64,000 nucleotides of DNA. Origin: Trogon surrucura (taxonomy: Eukaryota; Chordata; Aves; Trogoniformes; Trogonidae). The stretch is from positions 162,882,912 to 162,946,911 of the forward strand of contig CM036617.1 in assembly GCA_020746105.1 (NCBI GenBank). The letters run 5' to 3'. This document shows, in pieces, positions 25,538 to 38,200 of the stretch (the first letter of the stretch is position 1; each line of letters starts with the position of its first letter). The position numbers and the translations under genes were made by a program. Under the pieces are notes generated by a model. That model worked only from the letters and a program-made list of their open reading frames with translations. It was not told the origin of the DNA and did not search any database.

Positions 25538-28186
25538 GCAAGCAGTTACATGACCAGAAAAAAGTGCAACATTTGCAAAATATAGCTGATCTCCATAATA
25601 AACTCCCCAGAGATTTCATGGACTTCTGCCCCAGCTTCCCTCTGGTACATACAAATTGCTCAGTGGAGAAATCTTTGAACAGAAATAGCAAAATATATTC
25701 TCAGTCCCAGGCAGCTCACAGCTAAGGAATGCACATAACAAATCAGAGCCAGTGAAAGAGTATGAAGACATTTTAAAAAATCAGCAACTATAATTTTTAA
25801 TCTCAGTAATAGACAATTACTATATTTCTTAAATACAACATCATAAAGTTTAGTTACTGAGTAGTCTGAGCCAGAACTCATAATTAAGATAGAACTTTAA
25901 TATACAGCAGTTAATCTATGAATATTAGAGGAAAGATCCTGAAAGGAATAATCTAAGATGTCTTGCTTTATTCGAGGCCAGGATGTGGCTCTGTGCACCA
26001 CTCAAAGGAGTCCTGTTAGAAAGATTTTGACGTGACACAGGGCAGCACAAGGCTCTTAATAGACATCCTTTTGGGTTCAAAGATTGTTTGAGATACTCAG
26101 TTTTCAGCTACTGGTTAAATTCTCCTCAAGGATGTGTTAGACAGAGGGTTTTGATGAAGACATTCCCAGCCAAATCTCGCCCCTACAGCAAATAAACCAA
26201 AAATTTTAAGCTGGGCTCTGGACTCGTAGACACTGGACATATTTCAGCTGATAATTTCTAATCGTGCAGTCTGGCAACTAACCCTGCCCACCTTATTGTT
26301 TTTGTGTGAAAGGAGCCCTTCTCTCCTCTCTTTCTCCTTGTTTTCCCTGTCTTCTGAAAGCAGATTGCACAATTTACAAACCAGGCTGACTGTGCTATTT
26401 TTAAGTGAGTGTAATTTTGAGTTTCAGGTTTCAAGTGACTCAAAAAGCATAAAAATGGTGGACCTGTATTTAAAAGAAAAGAAGATTCTGACAACAGCTG
26501 CAAGTTAAATTCATGGATGTTCAGAGAGGCCTGGGTATTCATCAAAAAGGTGTGGTTTAATTGTTATATTGTTATATGTAATGAAAAGAAAACAATAGGA
26601 TAACTGCAAGGTAGTGTTTGCTGCATATTGTGGATTATAATGAGATTTTGAGCAAATAAACTCCACTCCAAAACAGGTGCTAAAGAACAATAACCACCAA
26701 ATCCTATAAAAGCTAGACAACAGCCACTGCGACTTAAGGTTTCATTTGCACATGGAGAAGACAGACACGAAAAGTGTCATTTAGTTGTAATTTTGATTAT
26801 GAATACAGTGTGGCACTAACAGCAGTATTAGAGGAGACCCATGCAGGTTGAGATGATTAATATAGTTGACTAGCCTGTTGAGAGCTTAAAGTTGCCTGAC
26901 AATTCAGCCCATTAATTAGGAACGTGCCATATTCCCTCCCACTGGGCCCTGCTGCATTGAACTGACAAAAGCTTGCAGCTCCTTCTGCAAGTTTTTCAGA
27001 ATTTCTTATAGGAAGTTTTCTCTCTTCATAAGAACCTTCACACCCAATCAGATCAAGTCTATATTGTCACTGAAAGCAGTCAACAGCACATGCCAAGGAT
27101 GGATTGTAACAACAGCCTAAGTACATTAAGGTGTTTCCTCAGAATATGCTTCCAGTTTCCAGGACTTTGTTGTTTTCTCAGCCTGTGTAAACTCTAAGCA
27201 TCCATCATTAACTCCCACAAAGAACCCCACTGCTTGCTTACCCTTTCTGTGAAGAACCAACAGATACACACGTCACTTGAAATTTAAATTTTTTACTTTC
27301 CAATGGGAATTTTCCTTGCAACTGAATGTCCCAAGAATCAGGAAGCTGCAAAATTGGTGTACAGCTCACTCTGCATTAATTCGGTGGTTATGTGAAAGAT
27401 ACAGACCCTTATTTATGCAAGTTGCTTCAGTCGTCCAACAGACTAAATCTATCACAGCAGAGCAACTCTGCATTAGCTTTATCTACAGGGTGATCCCAAG
27501 GCATACAGGAAAATTACCATTTTCTGTTAGATTGCGTAGGAAAGTTCTATAATGATTTATAAATTAAACTTGAAACAGCCAAGCATATTTTCCTTATCCT
27601 ACCAGAGAAAACTGTCAGAAATAAACAAACAACACAAACCAGACTGGAATAGAGATTAAATCTTCTGGAAGGGATCTGGGAACTTCTTGCTTTATTTTCA
27701 AAACAGCGTAACACAAAGACTATGTAATAATATAGAATGAAAGAAAATTAATTTGGCCCATAATTTTTTTTTGTACATGCATAGGATGAAGTTGTCTTGC
27801 AGACTTGCTCTATGCATGTAGAACAATAAGCAATCTTTTCTATTTTGCAAGCCTGATGCATGCTTACACAAGCTGCAAATCAAACCAAAATTCTTCATAA
27901 ACATGCTCTGAATGGACACTGATTTCAGCTGCATACAACACTGGAATTTAGAAAAAAAACCCAGCTTTTTCCTTCGAGCAAGTTACTAAATTCCACAAAG
28001 CAATCAGCAGAACTAGAGGAGGGAAAATAAAGCTGGGGGTTGGGGTGGAAAGGACAAGTCTGTTGTGAAAAGGCAACTGAGGAAAAGCCATGCAGTCCAA
28101 GTGTATCCTACATGATGCCTTCAAAAGTGCCTAACAACAGAGATTCAGTGAACCTCCACGGGAATGTTTAAAGGTTATAAGACCAT
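25538..28186. other. Unique non-coding DNA
   Basis: AT-rich sequence without a recognised gene, RNA or transposon. Homeodomain-like TAAT cores cluster at 26855-26925 but nothing more specific can be said. Confidence 0.5.
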
Positions 28187-28291
28187 CATTCTACACACTC
28201 CATAGCCTTCGCTACAAATCCAGGATCTTCCCTATATATGCCTGATCTATCTTTCCAAGCCTTTTAATTTGATAACTGAAAACAGCCACTT
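28187..28291 (+). repeat. Direct repeat copy A (~105 bp)
   Basis: This segment (core CCATAGCCTTCGCTAC, CTTCCCTATATATGC, TCTTTCCAAGCCTTT) recurs at 29440-29543 in the same orientation. Counting by eye gives about 16-17 differences including one gap, or roughly 84% identity. It is not a CR1, LTR or SINE that I recognise. Confidence 0.85.
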
Positions 28292-29063
28292 CACTCCAAC
28301 TTGTCCCAAATCCTTCTACTCCCTGTCTGAGAGGGGCTTGTAAACTTCCCTTCACAGGGACTCTATGTCCTCTGTTCTCTGTCCTCCATCCACACCCCCT
28401 TGCACCCTGTGCAGCCACTACTCTCTCTTCCTGAAAAAAGGGTCTACACAGGGCACTTCATTCCATTTTTCTTCTCACCAGCAAAACAACATGAATTGCA
28501 GCATTGTATCCTAATTTGAACTTCTGTCACCACGTTGGTCTTGAAGCCACTCTACCAAACTGGGCAGAGAATAAATCCCTTGTTCTGCCTGAGCGTGCCC
28601 GTCTGCCCACTCCTCCACAGCTGCAGCCAGGCCAGCTCCTACAACGGCACAAAGAACCGCTCTCCCTTTCCAACCTTCTTCTTGGATTTCTTTTGCAAAG
28701 TCAAAACACCATCTACTACGTGCTGCAGGCTGTATCCATTTTTTCTCTCTCAGCCCTGCCCAGGAATCAATGGGCAGGCACGGCAATTTCCCAGAAACTT
28801 ACAAAGTACTTCGGACAAATTACGGTTGCGACCTTCCATGTTAGTAAAAAACAACAAAACCCACAACAACCAGATAGACACAAAGGAAAAAAAATGACAC
28901 AAGCACTCTGTTTCAGGGGGCACCATAAACATCTCGGGAACACTTTGCCGAGAGGTCACACTTGAAGCAGCTGGGTTACGGTTCAAACCACACAAAAGTC
29001 AGGCAATATGAGTCCGAGGGAGGTGCCCCTTAAAACAAAACAGTGTGTGCTTGTGGTGGTCAG
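28292..29063. other. Unique non-coding DNA between the direct repeats
   Basis: No gene was recognised. A 153-codon plus-strand frame at 28504-28965 is proline/glutamine/histidine-rich without a known domain, and is overlapped by open frames on both strands, so it is not called. Confidence 0.45.
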
Positions 29064-29109
29064 GAGGCAAGGCAAGGCAAGGCAAGGTAAGGCAAGGCAA
29101 GGCAAGGCA
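29064..29109. repeat. (GGCAA)n pentanucleotide microsatellite
   Basis: About nine tandem GGCAA units, with one GGTAA variant in the middle. The array lies about 30-40 bp upstream of the CR1 fragment. Confidence 0.9.
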
Positions 29110-29139
29110 TTGACTGGTGTGGGATCCGAGGTGGCTCAG

Positions 29140-29263
29140 GAAGACTTGGAGCCTGGACATGTTCCTGTGTGACCTACTGTAGGTGATCCTGCTCTGGCAG
29201 AGGGGCTGGAATAGATGATCTTCTGAGGTCCCTTCCAACACCTAACATTCTGCGATTCTGTGA
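29140..29263 (+). mobile_element. CR1 LINE 3' end
   Basis: The fragment runs 'ATGTTCCTGTGTGACCTAC...TAGGTGATCCTGCTCTGGCAG' and then 'TAGATGATCTTCTGAGGTCCCTTCCAACACC', ending in the tail ATTCTGCGATTCTGTG. It belongs to the same subtype as the CR1 tail at 51567-51672. Only the last ~120 bp of the LINE (3' UTR) are present, with no coding part. The 5' boundary is approximate. Confidence 0.9.
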
Positions 29264-29439
29264 AAGTCAACAGATTTGACAGACCTCCTTGTCTTTTAGC
29301 CCTGTCCGCTGATTTTATTAGTTACCTGGGATTATTGCAGCTGCATTGCTGCATGTTGAGTTGTGTTTTTTTGTTTTCTTTTGACTTTCCCTCTTGTTAC
29401 TCTACACTTTATATGCTACCCTAATCAACCGAGATACTG

Positions 29440-29543
29440 CATTCCAGACATTCCATAGCCTTCGCTACCTATCCAGTGTCTTCCCTATATATGCGTGATC
29501 CATCTTTCCAAGCCTTTCAGTCTGATACCAAAAACAGCCCCTT
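29440..29543 (+). repeat. Direct repeat copy B (~104 bp)
   Basis: Second copy of the segment at 28187-28291, 1.25 kb downstream and in the same orientation. Similarity ends at both sides without a poly(A) tail, terminal repeats or obvious target duplication. Confidence 0.85.
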
Positions 29544-32500
29544 GTGGTATGGCAAAGGAAGGAACAAGTGAGAATGTGAAGGATAGCAATTAAAATCGCG
29601 TGATTTTTGTTTTCTTTGGGATTTTTTTTACTTCTGTGTTTTTTCTTCAGTTTAGATTTGAGGGCTCAAATTAGGGTATGCCTTCAGGTGCATCCCTACC
29701 CAATAACTCTGGTAATGTGTTGACAGCTGTCACCAACTTTGATAGGTCCAGAAGTCATAAAGAATTAGTTCCATACCAGCTTTTGAAAATACACTTGCTT
29801 GCAGCAGACGCTAGAAGCTCCTTGGCTGCAGGAAGACGGAGGTCAGAATTTTTTGAAGTCACTATAGCAAAAAAACCCTCTCCTTATGAAAAAAAAAAAT
29901 TAGCAAAACATATTGCTACTCCTAACTCATTCATTGTGATTTATGGAAGGCTTCTCTTTATTACTAGCCCCTAGGCCTTTCTTGTAATTCTTGTGACCAC
30001 TGATTTCTCTGATGGTTTGGAGTTGGTTTGTTTGTTTTTTTAATGGGTTGCAGTGGATGCTAGAATGAAAACTGTCTGTGGCTTCTTGCAAGATCAAGAT
30101 GTCATTGCTAAAGGGTCAGAAACTGGGGCAATGGCATGTTTTGAAAACACTTGGCAAAGGTCACCGATCACTACTTATTCGGATGGTATTAGCCAAACCG
30201 CTTTTGGCTATTTCCAAGGGTGACTGAATCTGAGAGCTAGCTGAAAGGCTTTATTCAGTGCGGTGTTTTCTGTGATTGAAAACAACTTTTCCCTTTTTTC
30301 ATACAAGAGCACGCCTTTCAACTTAGTTCTTCTCCATATTGGGCACTGCAGGGGCCTACTCCACCAAACTGATGTCATCAAGAGAGCGAGGAGGAGGGGC
30401 TCTGGGTCCAGCAGTTTTCTCTAAAACCCCTTGTGACTTTCTACACAGCATATTGAGGGAGGAAAATACTTGTCTTCTCACTCCTTTCTTCCAAAGCTGT
30501 TCTTTCAAGGGATGTTCATGACTTTTTCCTCTCCTATCTTCCCCTGAGGCACCTTGGACTTACAGTTTAGTCTTCTGTGGAGCCACAATGAATCCAAAAA
30601 GAGAGATGCAAGGTGTACCTGCAGTGGGAGCTGTATGAAGATGAACCTGTCAATTCACAGTCTTTGCTATTAGATCTTGAAAAGGTTGACTTACCCACAT
30701 AACAATCACTTTCCTAATAGTTTTAGAGCTAGAGCAGTTTGGGGCTCAGGGGAAATGAAGGGATATTCCATAACTCTAGGTCCAAACTCATCCTGATCTC
30801 CCACTAACTAGGTCTTCTATGGAGTAGATTATCCTCACCCTTGTGGATTGACTTGCCTGTTTCTGGTAGTGACTGTTAAAAGAGTCAGATAACTCCCTAA
30901 AGGAGACAGTGGTTCATTTCTAGTCTGTTGTCTCCTTGGGGTGCAGTTCAGTAGACAACCATCTGCCCACACACCACTCACTTATTTAAAACTGGAGGAG
31001 TTCCTGGCCCCTGTTTTTCACTGTAACCAGAGAGTGAAGTTACAATAAGCATCTTTAAACTACTTCTAAAAGGGAGGTGAAACCTGCGCTGTAGTTTTGC
31101 AGATGAGGTGAGAAGACCTGGATTGTGTGGACTCCTGTGTGGGGGAAGCCCTTCTGATAACACCATAGAAAAAAAAGGCTGTAAGAAATCCTCTGGGAAG
31201 TGCTGAAGGAGATAATGGATCTGAACCTGGCACCAAGGATGTGTTCAGCATTTTCCCAGATCTCCATTTTGTCAGCAGGGATTTGCCTCTCCCAGGCTAG
31301 GCAGTACATTAGAAACAATATGGCTGAACCAGCATGGGTGTCTCTTCCTACGAAGCCTTGTAGAATTTAACTTGAGGGATCTCTTTCAATCTGTGTACTA
31401 GAGAAAAATTACAGCAGGTGCACCTTGCCTTTCAAGATCACCATTTCCTTCACAGACCTTTCTACTCTTTGTTTGTACGGTCACAAGGGACATAATATAT
31501 TCTTACGTCACCACATTTCCTGCCACAGTAATACTGAAATTCAGGGATGGATTATTGCCTATCTTACGTTGATCTTACCTACTCTTGAGATGCTAATCCT
31601 ATGGATGAGCATCTTGGTTATCTTTTCTTTAACCACTAACGCTATTTTTAGTGTGGACACCTTATGTACCAAGGTAATGACAGCAGTGTGGATTTTTTTA
31701 AAAAACAAACAAGCAACAAAAAAAACACAACAAACCTGCACTAGTAGAGGCTTAGAGATTTAAGCTTTACTGCTGAAAAAGAATCAAGGACAGTAGTGGT
31801 GAAGAAGCAGCAAGGAGGAAAATTCAGAGAGTGGTTTATGAAAGAGGAGGAAAAAAATCGAGGAGGAAGAATCCTTAGGGAGTGTGTGCTTGAGTAGTTA
31901 TTTTTCTGGAGGGGATATTGCTCTCCAGATCCTGGAAAATTTGTAGTTTATATAAAGTATAGAACAATGTAAGGGAGAGAACAGTTGTGGGGAAAAACAG
32001 GGAGGCATAGCAAAAGATAGTGGGAAAGAAAGTCTGGGAAAGGAAGGAAAAATAAAATGAGAAAAGCAATATTAAAAGTAATAAAGGGACAGTACTTTTT
32101 CATCACTTTATAATGTATGAAAATATGCATATTTCATGCTTCTGTGTGTATGCAATTGTGTGTGACTTTTCAAGTGCCTGTGTATGGAGCAGCAAAGTGT
32201 GTGTAAGTTTTCTGACACATCTGGAATACCTACAATGCTCTGGGCCAGTAGGCAAAATAGATAGTGTAAGGTTTATTTAAATTTTGAAGAAATGAAGTTT
32301 AATGAATTAAATATGAAAATGAATAATACACATTGTGCAGTAGCCCTTGAATTTGCTTTGAAGTTAAATGCAATTTATTTTGCATTCATTAATTTTTTTC
32401 CCCTTATAGCTGCAGGTTTTATATTCTTCACAATACTGAGCCCGTTGCAGGAATCAAGAAGAGATAGACTTGAGGTTTTTAACTGAGAAGAAAATTAGGA

Positions 32501-32929
32501 AACTGTAATCCTACTATCTAAATCTGAGACTGATTGCTACTAGTAGCTTAATTCCACTTAAATTTTTCAGCAATCGAATACACTGAGAGATGGCCATATC
32601 AGTGCCACAGCCAAGCTAAATGTTAAGAGGCAATTATGTTTCTGGACTGCGACTTTTGTATCAAAGTCAGTGCTTCAGGGTGGCGGCGGGTGGAAGAGAT
32701 GATCCCGTGTTCAGCAATGCATGTATTTCTCCTCCCTGCCTCATTAGGCTGCTTTGGTTCTAGTTGTACATGTGTTGGTCTTGGAGGTCTGTTCTGATTG
32801 CAAGGCAAGCACAGTAGCTGTCCAAAGATGAAATTATAGCTGCCTACATCTAAAGAAATGTCTGACTGTCAAATTGCACATTGGATTTCTGATGTCTTTT
32901 GGTTTTATAGTGAAGCAAACTGGGATTGT
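29544..32929. other. Unique non-coding DNA
   Basis: No gene or transposon was recognised. The longest frame (112 codons at 31425-31763, plus) is hydrophobic and AT-driven. A/T-rich throughout. Confidence 0.5.
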
Positions 32930-32980
32930 TACAGAATCATAGAATGCTTTGGGTTGGAAGGGACCTTTAAAGGTCATGCA
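32930..32980 (-). mobile_element. CR1 LINE 3'-end stub
   Basis: The plus strand reads ACAGAATCATAGAATGC, TTTGGGTTGGAAGGG and ACCTTTAAAGGTCATGC, the inverted CR1 3' terminus with two tail units. Homology stops after about 50 bp, a severe 5' truncation. Confidence 0.85.
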
Positions 32981-34589
32981 CCTGCTTTTTTCCAATGCTC
33001 CAAAAATGGTCACAAGAGCAGTGAATAATGAAGTGAAACATGCCCTGACATCTTTAACCTGCTATGATCTTTGTCTTCCACATAAATTCTCAAATCCCAA
33101 GAAAATCTTGTCTGTACAGCCTCTAGTGTCTGTTGATTTGACATCACTGAAGTAGTGCAGGCAAAGATTTTGTTATTTATTTTTCACTTCTTCTTTTCTG
33201 TGACCTCAAACACAGTTCAAAGAGCTCCATTATTTTTAACAGTTCAGAACGTGTCAGTTGAGGAAAAAAAAATAAAATGTGCTACAGGTTTTCTTCAAGT
33301 AAATCAAAAGCACTAGTAATTGCTTTTCAGATTTTATTTCAGAAAAATAGTATATTCATGACTCAGTATGGTGCTGAAGACAAATTAATATGATGGGAAA
33401 CACAGAGGAAGCTACAAGAACACTGAGAGAAGAAAGCATCTGAGGAGAGCTTTTTCTTTCACTAATAAACAGAAAAAGATGAAAATGCCTTTAGATGATG
33501 TTCCTAAACAGATGTGTGCAGAGCTGTATGCAAGCTACTTCAAAGTAGGACACAGATGTTGTCTGAATAATTTTCCTAACACTTTTCCATATACGTGTGT
33601 GGCCAGCTAGGAGTTGCTATAGTCATCACTGCCAGTGATAATACCAGAACAATTGCAGTTCCTGCCTCCAAACTGAGACTGAGAGCAAGGAATAAAAGGG
33701 AGTAATACCACTTTCTTCAGGCTGACCTTTTGCCTGTTACCTTTCAGTACATCATACGTTCATGTAAGGGAATTGCTTAAACACTGGCAAAGCCGGAAGC
33801 CCAGGAGGAATTGAGCTGTGTTACAACTCTTACCATGAAGACTTATCAGAATAAGTAATTCTGCTCTAGTTTGGATTAAATTTCTCTTCATCTGCATTTC
33901 AACTATGTATTTTTAAAGGCATGAGTCATCTAACCCAAAGTCCCTGTATAAGCAGCGTGTCTTCCCAAAACAGAAGCCTGAAGCTTTCATAAGGAATTCG
34001 GTTTCCCAGTTGCTCCAAAGGAGGTATTGTATGGAGGCAGAATGTGTGTGGACCTAGTGATTCAGTTCAAAGATGCCTTCAGCAGGATAACTGACACAGA
34101 ATGCTGAACTTGATGAAAACAGCAAGTGTACTTCTTGTGTGTCCTCACCCAGTGTTTCTCTACACGATTTCATATCGTAATTGCAACGGTTGCTATTCCT
34201 ATCTACAAAAAAGTTGTTCAAACAAATATTCTTCCCTCAGCAAAGACTGACACAGAACACTAAGTCTATGGAAAAACAGGGCCATTTAGGGTATGGAGCA
34301 GTTGTGTAGGGTATGGAATTTTCACTATATGCAAAAAAAGCCTTTGTTCCACACTGTATGCATTTGTTCGTAGGTGCTTTAATTGTCCCCCAGTCACACT
34401 GATTTCTCTTGAAAAATATGCTCTTCCCTCAATCATACAGTCTATTAAGCACTCTCTTATAGGCACTTACCTGTGCTCCTGCTTCCCTGTGCTAGGCTAG
34501 AATGTCTTTTGGCAAAGATGTTCTCATCCTGTTTTATCATGTATATCCCATGTCTCCTGAGCAGTCCTTGTTCCTCAAAGCAAAGTCCT
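32981..34589. other. Unique non-coding DNA
   Basis: No gene, RNA or transposon was recognised. Reading frames are under 70 codons. Confidence 0.5.
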
Positions 34590-35213
34590 GTCCCAGGTGG
34601 CCAAGAGGGTCAACAGCATCCTGGCCTGTATCAGGAGTAATGTGGCCAGTAGGGTCAGAGAGTGATTGTCCCCCTGTACTCAGCACTGGTGAGGCTTTAT
34701 CTCTAGTACTGTGTTCAGTTTTGGGCCCCTCACTACAAGAAGGACACTAAGGACTAGAGCACATCCAAAGTAAAGCAACCAAGGTGAAGGATCTAGAGCG
34801 CATATCTTATGAGGAACGGCTGAGAGAACTAGAGTTGTTTAGTCTGGAGAAAAGGAGGCACAGGGGAGACCTTTTCACTTTTTAATATCTGAAAGGAGGT
34901 TGTAGCGAGGTGGGTGTTGGTCTGTTCTCCCAAGTAGCAAGCAATAGGATGAGGGGAAATGGCCTCAAGTTGTGCCAGGGAAGGTTTAGATTGGATATTA
35001 GGAAAAATGTCTTCACTGAAAGAGTTGGAAGCATTGAAACAGGCTCCCCATGGAAGTGGTTGAGTCACCACCCCTGAGGGTATTTAAAAGTCATCTATAC
35101 CTGGCACTTAGTGACATGGTTTAGTGGTGGAATAAGCAGTGTTAAGGTTAGAGTTGGACTCTATGACCTTAAAGATCTTTTCAAGTCTAAATGATTCTAT
35201 GGTTCTGACTAGA
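34590..35213 (+). mobile_element. CR1 LINE, 5'-truncated, degenerate
   Basis: Starting near 'CCAGGTGGCCAAGAGGGTC', the plus strand carries the C-terminal third of CR1 ORF2 and the 3' UTR. It ends with 'AAAGATCTTTTCAAGTCTAAATGATTCTATGG'. In the correct frame 'VAKRVNSILACIRSNVASRV' is readable. It is followed by many stops, so the copy is old and dead. It belongs to an older subtype than the copy at 41258, with a TTTCAAGTCTAAATG-type end. Confidence 0.9.
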
Positions 35214-38200
35214 AAACTGTGCATCAGAATCTTTGTTTCTGGCTGACCCAGCTCTGTAAGTCTACATCATCTTAGCTTCAACTGAGGTAAATTATCCCCC
35301 TGATCATAATGTTCTGAAAGTATACCTGATTTCTAATATGAATTTGTCTAACTTTAGTCAGGTATCTGGACATATGACTTTACCTCTTACTGTCAGAACC
35401 TTTTCCCGTTCCCACAGTAGGTAGCTCTAGGTCACAATCTGGCAATTCTTTTAATGACCCAGGTACAATGAACATGTTTAAGTCTTTCACTAGAAGGCAA
35501 CCTATTGTCTTATTGAAATAGATTTGCCCTTTTTTTTTCTCTGAATGCCTTCCAATTTGTCAACAAGTAATCACCAGGGCTTTCTTGAATAGTGAAGGTA
35601 GCAGGCTGTGTTTGCTAACTCTTTACATTGCTAAGCCTGGGACTTGTCCTTGGGTTGTATTGCATGTGCCTGCAGCCTCAGTATGTGTGTTTTGGCAGAC
35701 AAATTGTTTCATCCTTCCTTTCATTGTGCTGATGACTGATAAAGAATGCATTTGGTTAACTAGCAGCTGTTTGTTCTTTGGATGGGTAATGCTACTAAAA
35801 TTAGCGCCTTCTGGCATATTCTGAATTTGTTCTCATCCTGTCTAAGATAAATGAAATAGAACTGGTGATTTCAGTCTTGAATTCCTTTGACACAAAGGTC
35901 TCATGCCACTGCAATCATCTCTCAAAAGAAGTTAATATCTTTTTGGTAAAATGCTAATCTGACTACTTTAAGACAAATGTCAAGCCTTAATTTTGCCATT
36001 TGTTTATTGTGTTCCACTTAGAAAATAGTAACTCAAAAGAGAAGAAATGAAACTGAGTAAAAGCAACTGACATATTTATTATTGGAAAAAAAAATGTGTT
36101 TCATCTACTGATTTAAATTCTTAGACTTTCCCATATTTGAAAATAGCAATTGATTAACTGTTTCTACATCCAAGGTTCATGAACAGACGCAAATGAACTG
36201 TGAGTTGCCCAGTTTGAAGCACCTTTACCCTCTTCACGAAGAGATGAGACACTCAACCTTCCCAGGAGACTGCTTCCAGCTTTTACATCCTTTGAAACTG
36301 TCCTGGCTAGAGTCAGACCAACCATGCTTGGAAACCAGCTGCACAGGCCAAGGCTTGCCAGGGAACTGCCTGCTTGACTATTTGTTCTTGTAGACAGCCA
36401 TGCTCCAGTTCTTGAACATTTCTATTATAGATACTATTCTTACATACTATTATAGATGTAGCCCTAACATAACAGTAGGCAGGACTTCTTGAACAGAGTC
36501 CAGGGTGAGGCAGAAAAAGAAAAATAGAAAAGGGAACGTTGGTGCTTCTCGCACACCAAAGCATGTAATTTCTCTTTTGGGAAGTATGACACAAAAGCAC
36601 TGAGCACATTTACTCTACCTATAGAAAATTAAGGTACTGGGAGACTAAAAGCCATGCTGAGGTAAAGTTCATGTGGCCCATGAAAGACTTAAAGGTTCTT
36701 AGCACATTCTCTTTATTCTTTCTTGTTCCTTCCTTCCAAATGAAATGAGTTGAATTTGTTGAAACACAGCTATTAAAAATGGATTGACACAGCCACCCTT
36801 TCTTTACAGTGTGAAAAATGGATGATGTTCTAAAGCCTTCCAGAGAATGGAGATTCAACTTCAAGACTTGAAAGCTTATCTCAGCTCCAGTTACAGGAAG
36901 GAAGCACAAATATTTCAAGGTGCTTTGCAGAACTTTTGGGTAAAAAGTGAACACCTGCCACTTTAATCATGATGCTTTAATATTATGCTCTTGAAGGAAA
37001 AAACGTTACCCACAGATCTTCAGAGGGAGACTCCCTTTATCCTTTTGACATCTTTGATCAGTCATGAAATACTGACTGTCAACACCATCAGAATAGTTCT
37101 TGTTGGATACATAATTCCAGGCTTTACTGAAATTAATATAAGCTCATTGCTCCCCTCTAATGTGGCTATCAAGTTTGTTGGCAAAGATGGATAAAACTTA
37201 CATCGCTTATGTTTATGCTGCATTATATATGCATAAATCTTCACACACCTAAGCAAAAGATCTGCCTTTGGGAAAGAATGAGGTGTGTTCCATTTCAATG
37301 GATCCCTCTTTAGGGCAAGTCTTGACTTTTTTGCAAGGAGAAAAATGCTTTGATTCACTGAGTATATAAATCACTGTAAGTTATTCTCACAGCTCTAATG
37401 GTTATCTTGTTCAATTTCCATTCCATGTAAGATCAAGATAACAACCAATTTGTTTTGTGCAGGCCACCAAGCAATTGTTAAAGAGAAACAGTCTTTTGCT
37501 TGTCATCAGATTGACCAAGCTGAGAATCAGAGCTTGCAGGGTGAAAACAAAAGGCTTTATGCATATGTTGCTATTCAGTCCTCTCCTCATGGTGTCAGGA
37601 AGCCTTTTAGCTGGATTTCACAGTGATCAGGTGAGTGTTGGGTTTTCTTAAATTTTTCTTCCTTCCCATAGCCAAATCATGTATTTGGCAGCCTGGTGTT
37701 AGCATCAGAGTCCTGGGTTCAAATTCAGTCTGTATTTCAAATGTGTTAGGACTTTGGGTCAGGAGGTTTCTTCTCTTTTGTGCTGTTATTCTTTCTGTGA
37801 GATGGGAGTTGATAAGGGGGTACTCAACACATTAGAGATTATGTAGTGAGAATTAAAGCTAGCTAATTAGTGCACATTATTTTGGTACTTCGATTCTGTA
37901 AGGTACTGTTATTATTTTCGTGTCAGCAGCATAATGGCTCTGCAAAGTGCCCCGTAAAACTGTCACATTTCTGACCAGTAAGACTTCCAGAGAAAAATGA
38001 GAAGTGATGAGTTTGTTTTCACTAGGTAAAAAGAAGGAAAACACTGTAAGTCTTGCTGTATGAATAGCAGTGTGAGAGTTGTCTTCATGAATGGAAACTA
38101 TTTTGAAAGTGCTTTTTCAACTGCTTCTCTCCTCCCTCAATAAACAAACTCTAGGATAAATGTGGAACATATGTTGAACATATAACAGCAGTTGTTTTCA

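Noticed and set aside
28504-28965. 153-codon plus-strand frame
   Set aside because: No domain; equally open overlapping frames occur on both strands; no coding context.
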